Source: Ahrensia sp. (GTDB lineage Bacteria; Pseudomonadota; Alphaproteobacteria; Rhizobiales; Rhizobiaceae). From it: a DNA stretch of 39,910 bases. This document shows positions 8,076 through 15,374 of this stretch, one piece after another. Positions within the stretch are counted from its first letter, which is position 1. Each line of letters starts with the position of its first letter. The stretch is taken from the NCBI GenBank assembly GCA_002706335.1, contig PAKZ01000013.1, forward strand, positions 1-39,910, written 5' to 3'. Under the pieces are notes generated by a model that saw only the letters and a list, made by a program, of their open reading frames with translations, ran no database searches and was not told where the DNA came from. The translations under genes were made by a program, and so were the position numbers.

Positions 8076-8405
8076 TTAGCGCAGGTAGAAGGTCACGCCG
8101 CCATTGGACGCGACAGAAGCGGCCACCACGTTCTGAATCTGAACATGCTGGCTCGTCAGATCGCGAAGCAGCGTCGGATTCGAGCGGATGGCGCTCTGGA
8201 CTTCATCGGCCTGCTGCGCAGCCTGGGCCTGGAGGCCGTAGGCCTGATCGCTATCAAGCGAGTCGATACGGGTCACCGTATAGCTATCGGGTCCAACCGA
8301 CTGGATCGCGCCGGACACGTTGCTCCACGGACCAGCCTGGGCCGGGGCGGCGACGGAGAGAGCCGAAAAAGCGGCTGCGGCTGCGAGAGTTGCAAAGGTC
8401 TTCAT
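8076..8405 (-). CDS. Small exported protein of unknown function
   Basis: A 109-aa protein not recognised as a named family. A clear Sec signal peptide (MKTFATLAAAAAFSALSVAAPAQA, read as about 24 residues) precedes a mature region of about 85 residues. The mature part is rich in Q, A and S, with a likely amphipathic helix (QAYGLQAQAAQQADEVQSAI) and a C-terminal strand GGVTFYLR. It has no cysteines or obvious catalytic motif. The start is fixed by GGAAG 6-10 nt upstream of ATG 8405. It should be periplasmic or surface-associated. It diverges from the two small putatively SOS-regulated genes. Confidence 0.75.
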   Translation of the reverse strand: MKTFATLAAAAAFSALSVAAPAQAGPWSNVSGAIQSVGPDSYTVTRIDSLDSDQAYGLQAQAAQQADEVQSAIRSNPTLLRDLTSQHVQIQNVVAASVASNGGVTFYLR

Positions 8406-8461
8406 GATATCTTCCTTTCGAATTTTGATTGATTGGCGCCTTCTGGCGGACAATCTCGAAA

Positions 8462-8513
8462 GACGCGGTGGCCGGTTTGGGGGAGATCAGGAGGGGGGCC
8501 AGACCACCGCGTC
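8462..8513. repeat. Inverted repeat in divergent promoter region
   Basis: GACGCGGTGG (8462-8471) and CCACCGCGTC (8504-8513) are perfect 10-bp inverted arms with a 32-nt G-rich spacer. They lie about 60-110 nt upstream of the small exported-protein gene (minus) and about 170 nt upstream of the first 55-aa gene (plus). They could be an operator or an RNA hairpin; nothing more can be said. Confidence 0.4.
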
Positions 8514-8603
8514 GTTTCGATGATTGGTATATGATTGATGCCAACGAAATCAGTAGAATGGATCTGTTCATATGTTTCATTCCGGCGTGGAATTAATAAT
8601 CTT

Positions 8604-8618
8604 GAACGACGGATGAAC
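8604..8618 (+). promoter_or_regulatory. Putative LexA (SOS) box, copy 1
   Basis: GAAC-GACGGAT-GAAC fits exactly the alphaproteobacterial LexA consensus GAAC-N7-GAAC. It overlaps TTGAAC at 8602-8607, which could be a -35 hexamer. It lies about 80 nt before the 55-aa ORF. The same block recurs 315 bp downstream with identical internal spacing. Confidence 0.55.
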
Positions 8619-8683
8619 GGACCGCTCAGCACCGGTTCAGCCGGTGCTTGCGAGCATCTCGGCAAAAGGCCGGAGGTCCGCCC

Positions 8684-8851
8684 ATGCTTGCCCGCAGGTT
8701 CACAATCGTCTGCCTTGTCGCCGGAATCGCCGGCGGCTGGTTCGCCATGCTTGTCCAGGAGAACGCCCGTTCACCCCATACATGGAGAACCGAGGCTCTG
8801 CGCGTCTGTCCCTTCGGTGTGACACCGGACTGTTTGCGCCTTATCAACTGA
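8684..8851 (+). CDS. 55-aa single-TM small protein (putative SOS-regulated)
   Basis: A short ORF of 55 residues with a textbook Shine-Dalgarno sequence (CGGAGGT at 8671-8677) before ATG 8684. Residues 1-5 are basic (MLARR), residues 6-22 form one hydrophobic segment (FTIVCLVAGIAGGWFAML), and the rest is a polar tail with two cysteines (RVCPF and PDC). It is either a single-pass inner-membrane protein or an exported peptide with an uncut signal anchor. A LexA-like box lies about 80 nt upstream. No family is recognised. SOS-induced single-TM peptides that block division (SidA in Caulobacter) are a precedent of type, not of sequence. Confidence 0.6.
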   Translation: MLARRFTIVCLVAGIAGGWFAMLVQENARSPHTWRTEALRVCPFGVTPDCLRLIN

Positions 8852-8918
8852 GGTGCTTGCCGGGGCGAAAGTAAGAATGAGGCGGGAAAATGAAAGATTT
8901 CCGGGCGTTTACCTTCCT

Positions 8919-8933
8919 GAACGCCGGGTGAAT
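8919..8933 (+). promoter_or_regulatory. Putative LexA (SOS) box, copy 2
   Basis: GAAC-GCCGGGT-GAAT matches GAAC-N7-GAAC with one final-base change. Around it the order CGG, TGAA, CTCAGCAC and GGTTCA repeats that of copy 1 at a constant offset of 315 bp. It lies 82 nt before ATG 9001. Confidence 0.45.
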
Positions 8934-9000
8934 ATCGGCCTCAGCACGGGTTCACGGTCGTTCGGGCATTCTCCCTTCAACAGTTCGAAGGGACATACCG

Positions 9001-9177
9001 ATGAAAACGACCACTCGCCGCTTCCAGACCATCCGCATCGCCATTCGCGCCAGCGTGCTCGCTCTTGCGATGATCGGCCCGCTGGCCGGCTTTGCCGCCG
9101 CCCAGGATGACGGCGCACGCCGCGGCAACTCCGGCGCCGGCTTCGTTCTCTATGTCTCGCTCATGCGTAATGCGTAA
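9001..9177 (+). CDS. 58-aa small exported/membrane protein (putative SOS-regulated)
   Basis: ATG 9001, preceded by GAAGGGA about 8 nt upstream, opens a 58-residue frame ending in TAA at 9177. The N-terminus is strongly basic (MKTTTRRFQTIRIAIRAS). It is followed by the hydrophobic stretch VLALAMIGPLAGFAAA, which reads as a signal peptide with a possible cut after AAAQ or FAA, and then a short polar/hydrophobic tail (SGAGFVLYVSLMRNA). It shares the upstream regulatory block, and the Arg-Arg-Phe N-terminal style, with the 55-aa ORF 150 bp upstream. No family is recognised. Confidence 0.5.
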   Translation: MKTTTRRFQTIRIAIRASVLALAMIGPLAGFAAAQDDGARRGNSGAGFVLYVSLMRNA

Positions 9178-9385
9178 CCGGGCTTCAACGGGCAGCTATC
9201 CGCCCGCGCCGCACCAAGGATCGCCGTTCACGTCCCCACCCGTCTGAAACGCCAAATCCATGCGCGAGCAAGCCGCATGCAGCCGGGCTCTCTTTGGACC
9301 GGTGCATCGCTTTACGCGAACGGGCATTGCACCTAGGCTCGGCGACAGGGCGGTCCCGAGAAATTCGCATGCGCGGGGAGAAAAG

Positions 9386-10045
9386 ATGGACGAGAAGATC
9401 TGGTATTATGCGATCGACGGGGAACAGAAGGGCCCGATCGACGCCCCGGAACTCAATCTGCTCATAGCCGTCTCGACCATTGGTCCGCAGACGCTGGTAT
9501 GGCGCGAGGGCATGACGGACTGGCAACCCGCTGCCGCGGCCCTTCCCGATTCCGAGATCCCCGACGACTGGGAGCGCCCGGCAACGCCTCCCCCTCCTCC
9601 TCCGGCACGGGAAGATCACCCGGCCGCGGCCGAGCCAGCGCCAGAAGGCGCGCCGACCTATGAGGAATGGATGGCCACCGACCATCCGACGGAATTGATG
9701 GACTGCGTGAAGACCTGCTTCAGAAAATATGCGCATTTCCGCGGACGCGCCCGGCGGCCGGAATATTGGTATTTTATCCTGTTCAATTTCCTCGTCGGGA
9801 TGGCGCTCAATGTCGTCGACGGCATGGTCTTCGGCTGGGGAAACAACATGGCGCTTTTCAATCCGCTCTATTCGCTGGCGGTGCTTGTGCCATCGATCGC
9901 GGTCGGAGCGCGCCGGCTGCATGACACCGGCCGGTCGGGATGGTGGCAGTTGATCTGGTTCATTCCGATTATCGGCTGGATCATTCTGATCATCTGGATG
10001 GCCAGCCGAGGCGAGTCACGGCAGAACCAGTACGGGCCCGCGTGA
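9386..10045 (+). CDS. GYF_2 / DUF805 membrane protein
   Basis: A 219-aa protein with two recognisable domains. Residues 3-52 (WYYAIDGEQKGPIDAPEL, then TLVWREGMTDWQPA) are a GYF_2-type domain that in other bacteria binds short peptides. A Pro-rich linker (about 68-95) follows. Residues 105-215 match DUF805, a three- to four-helix membrane domain with the hallmarks F-x-G-R-A-R-R-P-E-Y-W, AVGARRLHDTGRSGWW, and a final hydrophobic pair IIGWIILIIWM. ATG 9386 is supported by GGGGAGAAAAG just upstream. The domain pairing is common in proteobacteria; its role is unknown, presumably a membrane-anchored adaptor with the GYF domain in the cytoplasm. Confidence 0.85.
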   Translation: MDEKIWYYAIDGEQKGPIDAPELNLLIAVSTIGPQTLVWREGMTDWQPAAAALPDSEIPDDWERPATPPPPPPAREDHPAAAEPAPEGAPTYEEWMATDHPTELMDCVKTCFRKYAHFRGRARRPEYWYFILFNFLVGMALNVVDGMVFGWGNNMALFNPLYSLAVLVPSIAVGARRLHDTGRSGWWQLIWFIPIIGWIILIIWMASRGESRQNQYGPA

Positions 10046-10110
10046 AACCCTTCCGGGGGATCGGTCAAAAACGCCATTTTCCTGTAGTGATTTCGCCCGT
10101 ATAAGGCGAC

Positions 10111-11631
10111 ATGACCATACAGACTCTAGAAACAATGCCCACCAATCCGGTTTCGAATGCCGGCTGCGAATTGCCGCCTGCCTTTGAACCGCGATCCTTT
10201 ACCGACGCCCGCGCCGCCGTGGAGGCGCTGAAGTCCCTATATGAGCGTAACACCGGCTTTCTGCGCGACGGCTTCGAAGCCGTGCATCGCGGCAAGACGC
10301 CGACGGAGCGCCTGCGCGCCTTTTATCCGCAGCTCGAGTTTTCGACCGACAGCTATTCCCACGTCGATTCCCGGCTCGCCTACGGCCATGTGGTGGCGCC
10401 CGGCCGCTATGTCGGCACGGTGACACGGCCGGACCTGTTCGAAAACTATCTCGAAACGCAGATCGGGCTCATCATGCGCAATCACGACGTGCCCGTGACC
10501 GTCTCCGAATCCAACACGCCGATCCCGCTGCATTTCGCCTTCCTTGAAGGCACCTATGTCGATCAAAGCGACGCAGACAGCATGAACCGGCCCCTGCGCG
10601 ACACGTTCGATGTGCCCGACCTCAACACGACCAATGACGAGATCGTCAATGGAGATTTCGAGCCAGCGCCCGGCGAGCCATTGCCGCTGGCGCCCTTCAC
10701 CGCGCAGCGTGTGGACTATTCGCTGCATCGCCTGTCGCACTATACAGCGACGAGCCCGGCCCATTTCCAGAATTTCGTCCTGTTCACGAACTACCAGTTC
10801 TATATGGACGAGTTCTGCCAATATGCCCGCGATGTGATCGCGAAAGGCGAAGGCGGCTACACCGAATTCGTCGAGCCCGGCAACCTTCTGACTCGCGCCG
10901 GCGAGACGGAACCGGTCTCCGGCATCCACCCCGCGCGACTGCCGCAAATGCCCGCCTATCACCTCAAGAAGGCCGACAATTCCGGTATCACCATGGTCAA
11001 TATCGGCGTCGGCCCGTCCAACGCCAAGACGATTACCGACCATATCGCGGTGTTGCGCCCGCATGCCTGGCTGATGCTCGGCCACTGCGCCGGGTTGCGC
11101 AACTCGCAGGCACTCGGCGACTATGTCCTCGCCCATGCCTATGTGCGCGAAGACAATGTCCTGAATGACGACATCCCGCTCTCCGTACCGATTCCGCCTT
11201 TGGCCGAAGTGCAGGTGGCTCTGGAAGATGCGGTCGAGGAAGTGACCGGCTATACTGGCTACGAATTGAAGAAGATCATGCGGACGGGCACCGTCGCAAC
11301 CATCGACAATCGCAATTGGGAACTGCGCGACCAGCGCGGCCCGGTGCGCCGGCTGTCGCAGTCGCGCGCCATCGCGCTCGACATGGAATCCGCCACCATC
11401 GCCGCCAACGGCTTCCGCTTCCGGGTGCCCTACGGCCCCCTGCTCTGCGTTTCCGACAAGCCGCTGCATGGCGAACTAAAGCTGCCGGGCATGGCGACGG
11501 ATTTCTACAAGCGCCAGGTCGCCCAGCACCTGATCATCGGTATCAGGGCGATGGAGAAGCTCGCGCAAATGCCGCCGGAAAGGCTGCATTCGCGCAAATT
11601 ACGAAGCTTCAACGAGACAGCGTTCCAGTAG
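10111..11631 (+). CDS. amn: AMP nucleosidase
   Basis: A 506-aa enzyme that hydrolyses AMP to adenine and ribose 5-phosphate (EC 3.2.2.4), helping to control adenylate pools. Length and order fit Amn: an N-terminal AMP-nucleosidase-specific domain (about residues 25-190, including YPQLEFSTDSYSHVDSR and the VSESNTPIPLHFAF motif), then a C-terminal nucleoside phosphorylase-type domain. The latter shows MVNIGVGPSNAKTITDHIAVLRPHAWLMLGHCAGLR, the purine-site region, and ALDMESATIAANGFRFRVPYG with the DMES catalytic/ribose-binding motif at residues 424-427. It is cytoplasmic. It stands alone between the DUF805 gene and the converging DUF1127 gene. Confidence 0.95.
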   Translation: MTIQTLETMPTNPVSNAGCELPPAFEPRSFTDARAAVEALKSLYERNTGFLRDGFEAVHRGKTPTERLRAFYPQLEFSTDSYSHVDSRLAYGHVVAPGRYVGTVTRPDLFENYLETQIGLIMRNHDVPVTVSESNTPIPLHFAFLEGTYVDQSDADSMNRPLRDTFDVPDLNTTNDEIVNGDFEPAPGEPLPLAPFTAQRVDYSLHRLSHYTATSPAHFQNFVLFTNYQFYMDEFCQYARDVIAKGEGGYTEFVEPGNLLTRAGETEPVSGIHPARLPQMPAYHLKKADNSGITMVNIGVGPSNAKTITDHIAVLRPHAWLMLGHCAGLRNSQALGDYVLAHAYVREDNVLNDDIPLSVPIPPLAEVQVALEDAVEEVTGYTGYELKKIMRTGTVATIDNRNWELRDQRGPVRRLSQSRAIALDMESATIAANGFRFRVPYGPLLCVSDKPLHGELKLPGMATDFYKRQVAQHLIIGIRAMEKLAQMPPERLHSRKLRSFNETAFQ

Positions 11632-11731
11632 TTTTCGCGGAGAACTACCATCGCACCACCCATCGCCTCGAACGCGGAGGCCCTCGTTTTTATCGAAGGC
11701 CTCGGCAAAGTCGGTTGCCTGGACTGACGGA

Positions 11732-11962
11732 TCAGCGATCGTCACGTGGCATGAACTGTCGCAACGAGGCCTTGCTCTGCTGGCGCTTCGTAATGCCGAC
11801 GTTGCGCAGCTGCTCGTCGCTGAGATCCTTGAACTGAAAATAGGCGATGAGGCCGGCATTGAGGTCACGCAGCCACTTGAAGGGCGACGGAATGGTCGGG
11901 GACGTGGTGGCGCGGCTCTTGGCGTTCTCGAAAGCGTTGGTGCGGATCGTGTTGGACTGCAT
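11732..11962 (-). CDS. DUF1127 protein
   Basis: A 76-aa basic protein. The C-terminal half (AGLIAYFQFKDLSDEQLRNVGITKR) is a clear DUF1127/YjiS-like motif, with the characteristic L-S-D-E-Q-L-x-D/N-I/V-G-I. Here the motif is preceded by an unstructured 35-residue tail rich in S, T and P. In several alphaproteobacteria short DUF1127 proteins bind RNA and affect sRNA and phosphate/nitrogen responses, but that work concerns shorter members. ATG 11962 is chosen for GGAGAG 6-11 nt upstream. It converges on amn; the 100-bp gap between them holds a weak GAGGCC/GGCCTC hairpin (11677-11703). Confidence 0.85.
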   Translation of the reverse strand: MQSNTIRTNAFENAKSRATTSPTIPSPFKWLRDLNAGLIAYFQFKDLSDEQLRNVGITKRQQSKASLRQFMPRDDR

Positions 11963-12082
11963 GGGTTCTCTCCTCGTTGGAACTGCAGCCAGCATCGCCC
12001 CCGCCCGCAAGAGCGGCGTAAATTCTCGCCCCGTCAAAGTGCCGTCCAGCGTCAAAAATCCGCAAAAAATATCGTGATGCGT

Positions 12083-12128
12083 AAAAACAAAGGAGCGGCA
12101 TGCCGTTCAGCAGACACGCCGCCCCTCC
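12083..12128 (-). terminator. Probable intrinsic terminator of the cytochrome c gene
   Basis: On the minus strand, just after the cytochrome c stop codon, GGAG..CGGC pairs with GCCG..CTCC with a bulge, and the stem is followed by TTTGTTTTT (plus-strand 12083-12091). The stem is imperfect, so confidence is moderate. Confidence 0.5.
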
Positions 12129-12132
12129 AGGA

Positions 12133-12555
12133 TCAGTTCTGGATCGACTGGATATAGTAGACGAGATCGAGAACACGGGCGCGCACGGCCGCCTCGCCGC
12201 CATAGGGGCCATAGCTCTCGCCCATCTCCTCCACGTAGCGCTTGCCCCAAACCGGCATGTCGCGGGTACCGTGACCCGAAACCATCGAGCGCCCGTCGAT
12301 TACCTGGAAAACCCTCAGGAACGGAAACTCCCCGTGATTGTTCTCGGTCAGCTTGGTCAAATCCGTCGGTTTCACGTTCAGGAAGTTGACCAGATTGCCG
12401 TCGCCGCGCCCGTCATCGCCGTGACAGACAGCGCATGAATTGCGGTATTCGTTCGCACTCGGTGCGACACCTCCTCCATTGGCGGCCACGCTCGTGACGC
12501 TTGCGCCGAGGGCGAAAACCATTGTCAGCACCCGTCCTGTTGTTCTTGTTTTCAT
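12133..12555 (-). CDS. Periplasmic class I c-type cytochrome
   Basis: A 140-aa monohaem cytochrome. A signal peptide of about 25 residues ends near SVAA; the haem-binding CAVCH is at residues 41-45, and a later MPVWG supplies the likely axial methionine. Segments such as GDDGRGDGNLVNFLNVKPTDLTKL and RVLDLVYYIQSIQN fit small soluble cytochromes c that feed or accept electrons in the periplasm. ATG 12555 is chosen because GGAGG is 7 nt upstream; an in-frame ATG at 12570 overlaps that site. An FNR/FixK-like dyad lies 81 nt upstream, suggesting induction at low oxygen. The electron partner is not evident from the neighbours. Confidence 0.9.
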   Translation of the reverse strand: MKTRTTGRVLTMVFALGASVTSVAANGGGVAPSANEYRNSCAVCHGDDGRGDGNLVNFLNVKPTDLTKLTENNHGEFPFLRVFQVIDGRSMVSGHGTRDMPVWGKRYVEEMGESYGPYGGEAAVRARVLDLVYYIQSIQN

Positions 12556-12629
12556 GGTGTTTCCTCCCATTCTCTGTGGCCTTTTGGCCGTGAAACGGGA
12601 GAAGCGTATCTTTACGTAAGGGAATGTCG

Positions 12630-12643
12630 TTGACGGGCGTCAA
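12630..12643 (-). promoter_or_regulatory. Putative FNR/FixK-type box upstream of cytochrome c
   Basis: TTGACGGGCGTCAA is a perfect 6-2-6 dyad matching the TTGA(C/T)-N4-(G/A)TCAA form bound by FNR/FixK/FnrN proteins. Its centre is about 81 nt upstream of the cytochrome start, which allows the usual -41.5 position if the leader is about 40 nt. It lies 105 nt upstream of the divergent MFS gene. Confidence 0.45.
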
Positions 12644-12747
12644 TGCTTTCCCCGTGGCGGATCGCCGGCTTCGGTCTTCAAATCGTCTTGCGACCAAACT
12701 AGTCTCGGGGGAATCGAACCCTTCATCCACGACCACCGCGATCCGCC

Positions 12748-14034
12748 ATGCCTTTCCTGCCCCGCGCCGTCTATCCGCTGATGATCGGATCCGCCCTGCT
12801 GATGTTCGCGGGCGGCGTCAACGGGCTGATTCTCCCGGTTCGTGGCAGCCAGGAGGGCTTTTCGTCCTTCTCGCTCGGCCTTCTCGGAACCGGATGGGCA
12901 ATCGGCTACATTCTCGGCTGTCTGATCATGCCGCGCACCGTGGCGCGCGTCGGCCACATAAGGGCTTTCGGCGCGATGACGGCGCTGGCCGTCGTTTCCG
13001 TGCTCGCAACGCTGCTGATCGTCCAGCCCTGGGCCTGGATTCCGCTGCGCGGCGTCGCGGGTTTCGCCTTCGCCGGCGCGGCGATGATCGTCGAGAGCTG
13101 GCTGAACGAACGGGCCGAGGCAACTTCGCGCGGCCGCGTTTTCGGCCTCTACACCATGGTCAATCTCGCCTCGACGACGCTTGGCCAGCTGGCGCTGACG
13201 ACCGGTGACACCGCGACGCATCTGTTCTTCGTCATCGCCGCCATCTTCTACGCGCTGGCGCTACTTCCGAGCGGGCTCTACGCCTCGCATGCGCCGAATC
13301 CACTGGTCGGCGCCTCGCTTGACCTCAAGACGCTGTGGCGCAACTCGCCGGTCGCCGTCGTCTCGGTGGTGCTGATCGGCGTCGCCAACTCTTCATTCGG
13401 CACGCTTGGCGCGGTCTATGCCGACCGGATCGGTCTCGGCGTCGCGACCATCGCCTTTTTCATGAGCGTCGCGATTCTCGCCGGATCGGCGGCGCAAGTG
13501 CCCATCGGCTATTTCTCCGACCGGATGGACCGTCGCCTCGTGCTGGTCGCGATCGGCGCCATGGCGCTGATTGTCGACCTCTTTCTGGCAATCGTCCAGC
13601 CAAGCTCGGTGGCGATCGCGCTTGGCGCGTCGGCCGTGTTCGGTGCCTGCATCTATTCGATGTATCCGGTGATTGTCGCCCATGCCAATGACCATGCGCC
13701 CGACAATTACTTCCTGCGCCCCTCGGGCGGATTGCTGCTGCTGTTCGGTGTCGGGTCCATCGGCGGGCCGCTGATCGCCGGCGCGATCATGTCGCTTACC
13801 GGTCCGTCGGGCCTCTTTGTCACCACCGCCATCACCCATCTCGGCCTTGTCGGTTATGCGCTGTGGCGCATCCGCCAGCGCGCCGCGCCGGAGCAGAAAG
13901 AAAAGACCGAATTCGTCGCCGCCCAACCGGCGCGCATGTCGACTCCCGAAACCGTCGTCCTGGACCCGCGCGCGGAGGAAGAGGAAATAGAGGAACAGAT
14001 GGTCGACACGAGCGGAGAAAACGAGAAAGGGTGA
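12748..14034 (+). CDS. MFS transporter (YcaD-like)
   Basis: A 428-aa major facilitator superfamily protein with about twelve membrane segments in residues 8-370. Features are the loop-2/3 region MPRTVARVGHIRAFG after TM2, an acidic residue in helix 4-5 (AGAAMIVESWLNERA), and GYFSDRMDRR between TM8 and TM9, the second-half equivalent of the conserved MFS loop. The pattern WLNE...RGRVFGLYTMVN fits the YcaD-type branch, whose substrates are unknown. A 60-residue acidic cytoplasmic tail (EEEEIEEQMVD) is unusually long. It precedes the polyamine genes by 177 bp; a role in polyamine export is only a guess from position. No clear ribosome site is seen. Confidence 0.85.
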   Translation: MPFLPRAVYPLMIGSALLMFAGGVNGLILPVRGSQEGFSSFSLGLLGTGWAIGYILGCLIMPRTVARVGHIRAFGAMTALAVVSVLATLLIVQPWAWIPLRGVAGFAFAGAAMIVESWLNERAEATSRGRVFGLYTMVNLASTTLGQLALTTGDTATHLFFVIAAIFYALALLPSGLYASHAPNPLVGASLDLKTLWRNSPVAVVSVVLIGVANSSFGTLGAVYADRIGLGVATIAFFMSVAILAGSAAQVPIGYFSDRMDRRLVLVAIGAMALIVDLFLAIVQPSSVAIALGASAVFGACIYSMYPVIVAHANDHAPDNYFLRPSGGLLLLFGVGSIGGPLIAGAIMSLTGPSGLFVTTAITHLGLVGYALWRIRQRAAPEQKEKTEFVAAQPARMSTPETVVLDPRAEEEEIEEQMVDTSGENEKG

Positions 14035-14211
14035 GTTCTCTTTCGCCGACGGGAGCCGCGGCGCGTCCGTCATGCGACGGCGAATATGCCGGAGCCGATA
14101 ACTTGACGCCGCCCCCCTCGCCTGACATCAGGTGCGCGCGCAGTCGGGGGGTGGACATTGCCCGCCCCTGCCCCAGCTGAAACGGCAGACCGTCGGAGAT
14201 AGAAAGCGGCC

Positions 14212-15309
14212 ATGCTGCAGACACCATACTACCTGATCGACAAGTCCAAACTTCTTCCAAACATGGAGAAGATCGCCTCGCTGCGCGAAGCGTCCGGCGC
14301 GAAGTCGCTGCTGGCGTTGAAATGTTTCGCCTCCTGGTCGGTTTTCGATTTCATGGCCGAATACATGGACGGCACGACCTCGTCGTCGCTCTACGAGGTG
14401 AAGCTCGGCTACGAGAAGTTCGGCGGCGAGACGCATGCCTATTCTGTCGCCTATGCCGATCACGAAATCGGCGAGGTACTGGAGAATTGCGACAAGATCC
14501 TCTTCAACACGATCGGCCAGCTGAACCGCTTCGAGGGAGCAAGCCGCGGCAAGACGCGCGGCCTGCGCGTCAATCCGGGCGTATCGACCTCAGAATTCGA
14601 TCTCGCCGATCCGGCGCGGCCCTTCTCGCGCCTCGGCGAGCATGACCCGAAGGACATCGAAAAGGTCACCGACCAGATCTCCGGCTTCATGTTCCACTGC
14701 AATTGCGAGAACGAGGATTTCGACCGCTTCGACGCCATGCTCGGCACAATCGAACAGCGCTTCGGCCACCTGATCCGGCAAATGGAATGGATCAGCCTCG
14801 GCGGCGGCATCCATTTTACAGGCAAGGACTACCCGCTCGACCGTTTGGCCGAAAGGCTGAAGCGATTTTCCGGCGAGAACGGCGTGCAGGTCTATCTCGA
14901 GCCCGGCGAAGCAGCGATCACCAAGGCCGCGACTCTCGAGGTGACCGTGCTGGACACGCTGAATAACGGCAAGGATCTAGCCATCGTCGATTCCTCCATC
15001 GAGGCGCATATGCTCGACCTGCTGATCTATCGCGAGACCGCGAAGATCGCGCCGAACAAGGGGCCGCATGAATGGATGGTCTGCGGCAAGTCGTGCCTGG
15101 CAGGCGATATTTTCGGCGAATTCCGCTTCGCCGAGCCGCTGAAACCCGGCGACCGGTTGAGCTTTCAGGACGCGGCGGGCTACACAATGGTCAAAAAGAA
15201 CTGGTTCAACGGCGTTAGGATGCCGGCCATCGCCGTGAAGGAGCTCGACGGCTCCGAGCGGCTCGTCCGTGACTTCGGCTACGACGACTTTGTCGCGGCG
15301 CTGTCGTGA
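14212..15309 (+). CDS. nspC: Carboxynorspermidine/carboxyspermidine decarboxylase
   Basis: A 365-aa fold-type III (alanine-racemase-like) PLP enzyme of the NspC family (EC 4.1.1.96), removing the carboxylate from carboxy(nor)spermidine to give (nor)spermidine. The PLP lysine is K37 in ALKCF. Diagnostic segments are GTTSSSLYEVKLG, SGFMFHCNCEN, SLGGGIHFTGKDYP, YLEPGEAA and MVCGKSCLAGDIFGEF, where the late Cys-x-x-G-D motif is the partner active-site loop of the dimer. Length fits. ATG 14212 has CGGAGAT 11-17 nt upstream. The leader (14109-14152) can fold with CCCCCC/GGGGGG arms. It is followed after 65 nt by the dehydrogenase that makes its substrate, so the two form an operon. Confidence 0.93.
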   Translation: MLQTPYYLIDKSKLLPNMEKIASLREASGAKSLLALKCFASWSVFDFMAEYMDGTTSSSLYEVKLGYEKFGGETHAYSVAYADHEIGEVLENCDKILFNTIGQLNRFEGASRGKTRGLRVNPGVSTSEFDLADPARPFSRLGEHDPKDIEKVTDQISGFMFHCNCENEDFDRFDAMLGTIEQRFGHLIRQMEWISLGGGIHFTGKDYPLDRLAERLKRFSGENGVQVYLEPGEAAITKAATLEVTVLDTLNNGKDLAIVDSSIEAHMLDLLIYRETAKIAPNKGPHEWMVCGKSCLAGDIFGEFRFAEPLKPGDRLSFQDAAGYTMVKKNWFNGVRMPAIAVKELDGSERLVRDFGYDDFVAALS

Positions 15310-15374
15310 AACCCCTCTAGCAAGACGTCATTCCATCCACAGGGCGGAGACAACAGGAGGCCCCGCACAGGCTC

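Noticed and set aside
10237-11469. 410-codon minus-strand open frame
   Set aside because: Antisense to AMP nucleosidase, which is well supported along its full length; composition is that of a shadow frame.
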